From Novosphingobium sp. 9U (lineage in GTDB: Bacteria; Pseudomonadota; Alphaproteobacteria; Sphingomonadales; Sphingomonadaceae), in contig NZ_LR732512.1 in NCBI RefSeq assembly GCF_902506425.1, forward strand, positions 1 to 12,506: DNA of 12,506 nucleotides, read 5' to 3'. The notes beneath the pieces are model-generated. The model ran no database searches and was not told the origin of the DNA. It saw only the letters and a program-made list of their open reading frames with translations. Shown here piece after piece: positions 7,804 through 12,506 of the stretch; position 1 is the stretch's first letter, and every line of letters begins with the position of its first letter. A program made the translations under genes and the position numbers.

Positions 7804-8148
7804 GCATGCAGCATATAGGCTAGGTGGCGGTTGGGCGAGGTATTGGCGTACTGAGGCCTGTGGAGATGTGCCGCTGTGTGTGAGTAAGCAGCGTCAGTAT
7901 GGTATTGGTCTCTAGCGCGGCAATGGTCTGCCGCCCGTTTGGCGGGCACCATCTAGGGCCTGTTCAAGCGACACCAGCTTCCGCTTTAGCGAATGGGGTT
8001 GATAACAAAAGCATTGATCAGAACCGATGTGCCTCATTTTCGACGATCTTGGGCTGAACGCGCTGTCCTCTAGGCGCTCGACCACATGCGATGGCGGGGC
8101 AGACCCGCCGCCAATCGCATATGGCTGGAAGCCACCGTCAACCCTTCT
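7804..8148. promoter_or_regulatory. Intergenic region upstream of the helicase-mod-res operon
   Basis: 345 bp with no convincing gene. It should hold the promoter of the helicase-mod-res operon unless that operon is read through from the 120-residue gene, which has the same orientation. A small hairpin with arms GCCCG and CGGGC lies near 7933-7947 and a much stronger one at 8086-8120. I could not identify a convincing -35/-10 pair. Confidence 0.35.
8086..8120. terminator. Strong GC-rich hairpin downstream of the 120-residue gene
   Basis: Outer arms ATGCGAT (8086-8092) and ATCGCAT (8114-8120) and inner arms GGCGGG (8093-8098) and CCCGCC (8104-8109) give a 13-bp stem with a 4-nt bulge and a 5-nt loop. 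It lies 28 bp after the stop of the minus-strand gene at 8149, where a terminator would be expected. No T run follows on either strand, so a simple intrinsic terminator is not proved; it may be an extragenic palindrome or an RNA 3'-end stabiliser. Confidence 0.45.
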
Positions 8149-8511
8149 CTAAATTGACGTCAGGGTCTGTGCATCAAAGCCTTCAACAACACGGGCGCAG
8201 TGTACGAGGTGCTCAGGTGATGGGAAGTGGCTAACCTGCACGTTGCCGTAAAAACGCCCACCCTCGACATCTGGTTTGCATGAAGCGACGATCCTACGGT
8301 CAGCACGGTCGTAAATCATTCCCTCACCAGCGCCGTTCCGAACCATACGTTCAACCACGACAGCACGCGTAGCGTCGATTGCTTCCTCAAGACTTGAGAA
8401 CTTCTGCTGCCAAACCATGGGATCATCTTCAACGTGCGAGACGTACCTATGTTCGTTCGGCAAGGGGATTTCATCGAATTCTTTTGCGTTTGATTGAAAG
8501 TTCTTATTCAT
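8149..8511 (-). CDS. Hypothetical protein, 120 residues
   Basis: Not recognised. The product is a soluble, mildly acidic protein with no signal peptide, membrane segment or cysteine motif. It has an N-terminal polar stretch, a predicted helix around SLEEAIDATRAVVVERMVRN (about 40-59) and a C-terminal part ending near ARVVEGFDAQ. The ATG at 8509-8511 is preceded by AGGAAAG at good spacing, which supports both the gene and the start. It is divergent from the primase operon and in the same direction as the restriction operon, separated from it by 345 bp and a hairpin. A regulatory or accessory role is possible from position only. Confidence 0.65.
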   Translation of the reverse strand: MNKNFQSNAKEFDEIPLPNEHRYVSHVEDDPMVWQQKFSSLEEAIDATRAVVVERMVRNGAGEGMIYDRADRRIVASCKPDVEGGRFYGNVQVSHFPSPEHLVHCARVVEGFDAQTLTSI

Positions 8512-9003
8512 CGTGATTCTTTCCTAGTTACATCGTCGCCCACATAAGCGGGCAGTCACAGAAGTAACGGTTCCGAACGCTCGATTGCGATTTCAATTTT
8601 TGCAACCGTGTTTTTTGTGCATCCGGTACGCTCGGGCGCGGGTAGTCCAGAAGGTCAGCAGACGAGGCGAATCCCAGACGCTACCAAGATCGCACCGCCC
8701 GGCAAGCGCCGGACCGAACGCTCAGCGCGGATCAGACCTTTATGAAGGTAGCAACGCTGTCGACGTGCGCACGCGCAAAAAAAGTTCACACGTTCGCTCG
8801 AATCAAATGGATCTGCCCCTACTGCATTTTGGTAGAAGCCACTCACTCGCTGAAGTGAGGCGGCTTGGTTACTCGAAAGGAGTTCCAAGATGTGAATGAT
8901 ATTGAATATGCGCACGTGCTCTGGATATCCAAGATCACGAACGGTTCACATTGATCCCGGCCCTTCACCCACAGATGGAGTTCTATTTAGAGTCTATTTT
9001 CAC
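8512..9003. promoter_or_regulatory. Divergent control region between the 120-residue gene and the primase operon
   Basis: The first 384 bp hold no credible gene. Visible structure: an A/T-rich stretch near 8586-8603, a hairpin with arms CTCACT (8842-8847) and AGTGAG (8854-8859), and a strong AAAGGAG (8876-8882) placed 7 nt before ATG-TGA (8890-8895). The frame of the primase is open from the next ATG at 8896, but its first 36 codons are rich in uncommon codons (ATA, AGA, CGA, TCA), so 8896-9003 is more likely leader than protein. Confidence 0.4.
8876..8895 (+). promoter_or_regulatory. Strong ribosome site with ATG-TGA start-stop element
   Basis: AAAGGAG (8876-8882) is ideally spaced 7 nt before an ATG at 8890 that is followed at once by TGA (8893-8895). 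The next codon, ATG at 8896, opens the primase frame. Start-stop elements can hold ribosomes and control reinitiation. Chance is possible. Confidence 0.35.
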
Positions 9004-10008
9004 ATGCCTACCATTATCTCGACAACTAACTCGGGCGGTAAGAGGATTCCGCTCACCAAGACGCTCACGTGGACTGAGAACGCTTGGTCTAAGTCCGACT
9101 ATAGCAACGCTTACCTGTTTAACTCTGATCGCTACCCGGCGCGGTCGATCGATGAGCTTTCCGTGTTGCTGCAAGTGCTCGAAACCATGCCGTATCACGC
9201 CATTATCCGTGGTCGGCTCGTGGATGGTCGTGACGATGTTGCCGTCCGCAGGACCCTGCATTCGTTCATCAATCCCGAGGGCAACTTCGAGCCAAGTCCG
9301 AACGGATTGCGCTGGTTGATGCTGGACATCGATAAATTGCCCGTCTCGTCCTACGGCTTCACGGGTATGGAGGAGCGGCTTGCGCATCTTATTTCTACGC
9401 TGCCGCCGGAGTTCCAACAGGCAACCTTCCACTTCCAGTGGTCGAGTTCCGCCGGGCTTGATGGCTGGGGCACGCTCTCATGTCACCTTTGGTTCTTCCT
9501 CACTGAGCCTTGGCTCTGCGGCGATCTGCACGACCGCCTGCAATCCGGCGACTGGAAGCATTACGACATTGATCCGGCCCCGTTTACGCCCAATCAAATC
9601 CACTACACGGCAAGCCCTATCTTCGTCGGCGCACAAGACCCCCTCGGGTGCGATCGTTCAGGACTGGTTCGCGGTCAAGTTGATGCGGTGACGATCTCCC
9701 CGTGGGTTCGGCCCGTTGAGCCTCGCCCGGTGTTCACGCCCGCCGAAAGGGAGGAGCGCTTCCCTGGCTGCGGTTTCGAAGACCTTCTGGCGGATATCGG
9801 GCCCTCGTACCACCGCCCGATCTTGCGCGCCGTCGCGCATTATGTGGCGGTGACTGCTGAACCCGACGTTGATTGGCTCACCGAACGCCTCGTTGATACC
9901 ATCTGGGCTGCGCACCACGGAAAAAACCGTAAGCAGGACTATGTCGACCCCCGCTACCTCGATCGGGTTATCTCGGGTGCTCTTGCAAAGTTCCGGAGGA
10001 TCGTCTGA
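9004..10008 (+). CDS. Candidate archaeo-eukaryotic-type primase (primase-polymerase-like replication protein)
   Basis: 334 residues from the ATG at 9004 (370 if the ATG at 8896 is used). Candidate primase motifs: LDIDK with D108 and D110 as the metal-binding hDhD motif, SCH (159-161) as the s-x-H nucleotide-binding motif, and a later acidic site around D188/D190 before an HYT block. The C-terminal 70 residues (about 265-334) look helical, as in primase C-terminal domains that contact a helicase. The 3' end overlaps the DUF3987 gene by 1 bp (TGATG). The pairing of a small primase with a DUF3987 ATPase recurs in plasmids, phages and integrated elements and points to initiation of replication. 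The 9004 start is chosen because codon use changes there and the protein begins well; the ribosome site for it is weak, while AAAGGAG at 8876 favours 8896. The motif assignment is by eye. Confidence 0.68.
   Translation: MPTIISTTNSGGKRIPLTKTLTWTENAWSKSDYSNAYLFNSDRYPARSIDELSVLLQVLETMPYHAIIRGRLVDGRDDVAVRRTLHSFINPEGNFEPSPNGLRWLMLDIDKLPVSSYGFTGMEERLAHLISTLPPEFQQATFHFQWSSSAGLDGWGTLSCHLWFFLTEPWLCGDLHDRLQSGDWKHYDIDPAPFTPNQIHYTASPIFVGAQDPLGCDRSGLVRGQVDAVTISPWVRPVEPRPVFTPAEREERFPGCGFEDLLADIGPSYHRPILRAVAHYVAVTAEPDVDWLTERLVDTIWAAHHGKNRKQDYVDPRYLDRVISGALAKFRRIV
9995..10000 (+). promoter_or_regulatory. Ribosome binding site for the DUF3987 gene
   Basis: GGAGGA inside the end of the primase gene lies 7 nt before the ATG at 10008, which shares its A with the primase stop TGA. 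This fixes the start and indicates coupled translation of the two proteins. Confidence 0.8.
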
Positions 10009-11405
10009 TGCGCGATTTTCCGCTCGAACTCCTCCCAGATGCTCTGCAACGCGCAATCGGTGCGCAAGTCACGATGGGAGCCTATCCCGTCGAGGCAGTC
10101 GGCACCGCAGCCCTCGCAGTCGTCAGCCACGCGGCACAGGGGCTTGGAAACGTGGACGCGCTCTATTCCCCCGGCGTGACCTATCCGACTAGCTGCTTCT
10201 TTATGATCTTGGCGCGCTCCGGCGACGCCAAGTCCTCGCTGTACAACTGCTTCATGACCGGCGTGCACCGCTGGCAAGAACGAGAGCGCAGGGTGTTCGA
10301 CGAGGACATGCTCACCTACGCAGCCGAGCGGAAAATCTGGGATCGGCAGAAGGCAAAAGCTGAAAAAGACGAGAACGTCGAAGAGCTTTTGCGATTGGAG
10401 AAGAACGGCCCGAAGAAGCCGTTGAGTCGGGACAATATCGTGACCAAAGCTACCACGAACGGCCTCTTCCGCACGCTTGAGGATGGTTGGCCGACGCTTG
10501 GTGTCTTCACCGGAGAGGGTGGCTCCTTTCTCGGCGGGCACAGTCTGAAGGCGGAGAATTCGCCAACCGAGATGGCCTCGTTCCTCACGACTTTGTGGGA
10601 TGGCAACGCAGTGGACCGTACCACCGGAGAGATCACCGTGCGTCTTCCAGGGCGTCGTATCTCCGCCTTGGTCATGGTCCAGCCGGAAGTCGCCGAACGC
10701 TTCCTCGCCGATCCGATCCTTCGGGCGCACGGTATCCATGCGAGGTTCTTGATCGTTAGTCCACCGGCGTGGACCCCGCCGGAGGCCAACTTCATCGACG
10801 TGGCGACGGCAGGGCGAAACTCACGTCTCGACGCTGCAATGGCGGAGTACCACGATACGATCGACTGGATGCTCTCAACTGAGATGCGGGTGTCGCAGTT
10901 CGACGAGCGTGTGCTTCAGCCGCGCACTCTCTGCTGGGATCGCGATGCGGCAGTGCACATGCAGGATTGGTTCAATACGACCTGCCGCGCCTGGCGCTCA
11001 GAAGGGAACCCATTTTTCAATCGAGCGTTCGAGCATGCCTGTCGGCTCGCTGGAGCGCTGGCGCTTTTCGAGAACGAAACGTACATCACTTTGCCGCTCG
11101 CAATGGCCGCAACGGCACTCGTTGAGTTCTACGCAGACCAGTTGCGTGCGCTTGATATTGGGGATGGTGAAACGCGCAATTCTGACGAGCGTCATATCAT
11201 TGAAAAGCTCGAAAAGTGGTTTCGCGACAGGGCCGGTCCCGTCAGCAACCGTGATCTCGCGCGAAATAGCCCATCGTGTTTCCGCAAGCTCAACGGCAGC
11301 AAGCGTGATGCGATCCTCCGTTCCATGGAGCGTGACGAGTACATCCGCGCGGTCGAGGTCACGAGGGGAAGCTCGAAGGCGATCATGTGGGAGTTCAAGG
11401 GCTAG
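10008..11405 (+). CDS. DUF3987-family (YfjI-like) replication helicase/ATPase
   Basis: 465 residues. Family features in order: a Walker A-like loop ARSGDAKSS (69-77, with K75), the acidic FTGEGG block (E170) that takes the Walker B place, LWDG (196-199), VQP (225-226) and HARFL with R246 as a likely arginine finger. A charged insertion lies at 95-140. The C-terminal 70 residues look like a winged helix that could bind DNA. DUF3987 proteins are typically found with primases in phage, plasmid and island replication modules. It is translated from an excellent GGAGGA site and coupled to the primase gene. The stop TAG (11403-11405) abuts the heptamer repeat module by 3 bp, so a product acting on that module is an attractive inference. 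A second copy's 3' end seems to survive at 337-375. Confidence 0.85.
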   Translation: MRDFPLELLPDALQRAIGAQVTMGAYPVEAVGTAALAVVSHAAQGLGNVDALYSPGVTYPTSCFFMILARSGDAKSSLYNCFMTGVHRWQERERRVFDEDMLTYAAERKIWDRQKAKAEKDENVEELLRLEKNGPKKPLSRDNIVTKATTNGLFRTLEDGWPTLGVFTGEGGSFLGGHSLKAENSPTEMASFLTTLWDGNAVDRTTGEITVRLPGRRISALVMVQPEVAERFLADPILRAHGIHARFLIVSPPAWTPPEANFIDVATAGRNSRLDAAMAEYHDTIDWMLSTEMRVSQFDERVLQPRTLCWDRDAAVHMQDWFNTTCRAWRSEGNPFFNRAFEHACRLAGALALFENETYITLPLAMAATALVEFYADQLRALDIGDGETRNSDERHIIEKLEKWFRDRAGPVSNRDLARNSPSCFRKLNGSKRDAILRSMERDEYIRAVEVTRGSSKAIMWEFKG

Positions 11406-11417
11406 GGGTGTCGCAGT

Positions 11418-11444
11418 CGGTGTCGCAGATATTCTGCGACACCG
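11418..11444. repeat. Perfect inverted repeat, 11-bp arms, 5-bp spacer (right)
   Basis: Arms CGGTGTCGCAG (11418-11428) and CTGCGACACCG (11434-11444), spacer ATATT. It could be a dimer binding site or a stable hairpin. The left counterpart (298-324) keeps the geometry with a different spacer. Confidence 0.8.
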
Positions 11445-11463
11445 GCCGTTTCCTGCGACAGTG

Positions 11464-11483
11464 TGTCGCAACTCGTTGCGACA
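11464..11483. repeat. Perfect inverted repeat, 8-bp arms, 4-bp spacer (right)
   Basis: Arms TGTCGCAA (11464-11471) and TTGCGACA (11476-11483), spacer CTCG. The arms are identical to those at 259-278 in the left module while the spacer differs. Confidence 0.78.
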
Positions 11484-11532
11484 AATTCGACATTTGAAGC
11501 CGCTGGTTGCGACGCCTGAGAGAGGGAGGAAT

Positions 11533-11546
11533 GGCGGTTTACCGCC
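11533..11546 (+). terminator. Hairpin GGCGGTTTACCGCC followed by a T-rich run
   Basis: Self-complementary 14-mer followed by GTTTCTTCC, about 128 bp after the DUF3987 stop, at the place matching the hairpin at 197-210 in the left module. It could be a weak intrinsic terminator for the replication operon or a structural part of the module. Confidence 0.4.
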
Positions 11547-11558
11547 GTTTCTTCCTCG

Positions 11559-11585
11559 TTGTCGCAGTTGTCGCAGTTGTCGCAG
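11559..11585 (+). repeat. Three perfect tandem 9-bp repeats
   Basis: TTGTCGCAG is repeated three times head to tail with no spacer (11559, 11568, 11577). The corresponding left array at 150-185 has four copies in the opposite orientation, as expected for inverted modules. Confidence 0.8.
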
Positions 11586-11674
11586 GGCTTCAGACGCGAA
11601 GTGAGAGGCCTTAAGGAAACAGAGGATAATCTTCTTCTTTATAGGCGCTTTCAGCGCTTCTGGACGTCTGGCGT

Positions 11675-11692
11675 TGCGACACCTGCGACACC
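11675..11692 (+). repeat. Tandem pair of 9-bp repeats (outer end of right module)
   Basis: Two perfect copies of TGCGACACC. Together with the preceding GGCGT this block matches, inverted, 43-63 at the outer end of the left module. Similarity between the modules is lost just beyond it, so it marks the edge of the repeated unit. Confidence 0.75.
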
Positions 11693-11744
11693 TGTAGAGG
11701 TGGTGGCGCTCGGGAGGGCCTCGGTCTCGGCGCGAGCCGTCGCG

Positions 11745-11776
11745 CGTCAGACCACTGGCATGCCAGTGGTCTGACG
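11745..11776. other. Perfect 32-bp palindrome
   Basis: The half CGTCAGACCACTGGCA (11745-11760) is followed with no spacer by its exact reverse complement (11761-11776). It lies between the convergent DUF3987 and 201-residue genes, 30 bp before the stop of the latter and about 50 bp outside the right repeat module. A bidirectional terminator is possible, with a 14-bp stem and CATG loop, but no T run follows on either strand. A binding site or element-end structure is the alternative. Confidence 0.6.
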
Positions 11777-11805
11777 TGTCACGGCTTCTGTGATCAGTTA
11801 TGGGC

Positions 11806-12411
11806 CTAGTCGGGGCGGCCAGCGGCGGCCTCCAGTTCGATCATCATGGCGTCGTAAAGAGCCGCCAGCGTTTCCGAACTCGGCATTTCGTATTTTGGAT
11901 GGTCCTTTGGCGAAGGAGTGCGCTTATTCGGACCGAGCCGATCGATCTCCTCGGGTGTCGCTCGCCTTATGCGATAAGCCGCAGCGGCGTCGGGCGGGCA
12001 ATTGCACAACATGCCCGTGGTTACATCCCACCAGCCTTGCCATGGACGTTCATGATTGAGGCCCCGGACCGCTGCACGTATCAGCACCACCTCGCCGATG
12101 TTCCTCTCGACTCCCTCCGCTGAAGTGTGCTCGCGGATCACACGATCGCCCAACCGCAAGTGACGTAGGTCGAACCTGTCGCCATCGTCTGACGGCACTC
12201 GGCGCAGGCGACAAACCTGCAATTCTCTTGGGGCTCCGTTGCACAGCGCGCCGGATTCCACATCCCACCACTCGCGCCATGTATAATCTACATCGGTGTA
12301 TGTGGCGCGCGCCCGCATGGAGAGCACTTCACCCAACGGGTGATCGGCCGAGCCGCCCATTTGGTGCACAACGAGGTCGCCGACTCTGAGGTAGTGTAGA
12401 TCGCCTGCCAT
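11806..12411 (-). CDS. Hypothetical protein with two tandem repeat domains, possibly partial at the right edge
   Basis: 201 residues, not recognised. Two homologous units lie at about 6-71 and 82-151. Each has an L-x-x-LR-V/L-GD opening, a GEV strand, a WWDV core (48-51 and 127-130), a following SGALCN or TGMLCN (53-58 and 132-137) and a closing RLRRV/RIRRA. The GD-V...GEV...WWDV pattern looks like small beta barrels, but that is a guess. A charged linker and a C-terminal helix (about 178-197) follow. The ATG at 12409-12411 has GGAG 6 nt upstream, a plausible start. However, the frame stays open for a further 31 codons to the window edge and reads GWLSGISAEG... like the end of another unit, so the real gene may begin outside the window. 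Confidence 0.6.
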   Translation of the reverse strand: MAGDLHYLRVGDLVVHQMGGSADHPLGEVLSMRARATYTDVDYTWREWWDVESGALCNGAPRELQVCRLRRVPSDDGDRFDLRHLRLGDRVIREHTSAEGVERNIGEVVLIRAAVRGLNHERPWQGWWDVTTGMLCNCPPDAAAAYRIRRATPEEIDRLGPNKRTPSPKDHPKYEMPSSETLAALYDAMMIELEAAAGRPD

Positions 12412-12506
12412 GGCATGCTCCGCGACGATGAACGTGACCGGCTCGTGCGGCCCCTCGGCGCTTATACCACTCAGCCATCCCGCTGCACGCGACGGACGTC
12501 TAGGGC

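Larger units (their letters stand above)
11402..11692 (+). repeat. Right TGTCGCA-repeat module, candidate replication origin
   Basis: Starts at the end of the DUF3987 gene and has 11 exact heptamers TGTCGCA/TGCGACA (11409, 11421, 11435, 11454, 11464, 11477, 11560, 11569, 11578, 11675, 11684). Order: single site, 11-bp-arm inverted repeat, single site, 8-bp-arm inverted repeat, TTGCGACG, hairpin, three tandem 9-mers, CAGACGCGAAG (11591-11601), an AT-richer stretch containing CCTTAAGG and ATCTTCTTCTT (11629-11639), a hairpin with arms GGCGCT and AGCGCT (11644-11658), then two tandem 9-mers. It is the inverted homologue of 43-340. Tandem sites beside AT-rich DNA, next to primase and helicase genes, fit an origin; this is inference. 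Confidence 0.85.

Noticed and set aside
7860..7925. Possible -35/-10 pair (TTGCCG and CATACT, minus strand) upstream of the helicase operon
   Set aside because: Weak match to consensus at both boxes and no supporting feature; equally good pairs occur by chance in this composition.
8585..8899. Open frame of 104 codons on the plus strand whose stop overlaps the ATG at 8896 (ATGA)
   Set aside because: TTG start without a good ribosome site, composition unlike a folded protein, and it runs through a likely control region. The 4-bp overlap may be chance.
8655..8915. Minus-strand open frame of 86 codons opposite the primase leader
   Set aside because: No ribosome site, no recognisable motif, and it overlaps the probable leader of the primase operon.

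Overview
The base composition (mostly 55-60% G+C) and codon use suggest a proteobacterial, probably alphaproteobacterial, chromosome island or large plasmid. This is a judgement from style and gene content; the window holds no rRNA, tRNA or housekeeping gene. No integrase, transposase, CRISPR array or tRNA was recognised.

Layout. (1) 43-340: a roughly 300-bp non-coding module packed with the heptamer TGTCGCA/TGCGACA (11 exact copies), preceded at 337-375 by what looks like a 12-codon remnant of the 3' end of a DUF3987-type gene on the minus strand. (2) 387-7803, minus strand: a tight three-gene operon read right to left. Its genes are a UvrD-like helicase fused to a Cas4/AddB-like iron-sulphur nuclease, a type III-like beta-class DNA methyltransferase (Mod), and a type III-like Res helicase/endonuclease. 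Mod and Res overlap by 8 bp and the helicase stop lies 6 bp before Mod. (3) 7804-8148: non-coding DNA with one strong hairpin. (4) 8149-8511, minus strand: a 120-residue protein of unknown function. (5) 8512-9003: probable regulatory DNA with a start-stop mini-ORF. (6) 9004-11405, plus strand: a two-gene replication-like operon, a candidate archaeo-eukaryotic-type primase followed by a DUF3987 helicase-like ATPase with a 1-bp TGATG overlap. (7) 11402-11692: a second TGTCGCA module, again with 11 exact heptamers, homologous to the left one but inverted. (8) 11745-11776: a perfect 32-bp palindrome. (9) 11806-12411, minus strand: an unknown protein built of two tandem repeats, possibly continuing past the right edge.

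Main point. The two heptamer modules are mutually homologous, oppositely oriented, and bracket the restriction-modification operon plus the primase/DUF3987 operon. Half-site order and spacing are kept, spacers are diverged, and one hairpin base pair covaries, so the modules look like selected protein-binding or hairpin DNA. Tandem 9-bp repeats, an AT-richer stretch and the adjacent primase/helicase pair make each a candidate replication origin or element end. The simplest reading is a self-replicating or integrated element that carries an anti-phage operon between paired origin-like ends. The homology was read by eye; function is inference.
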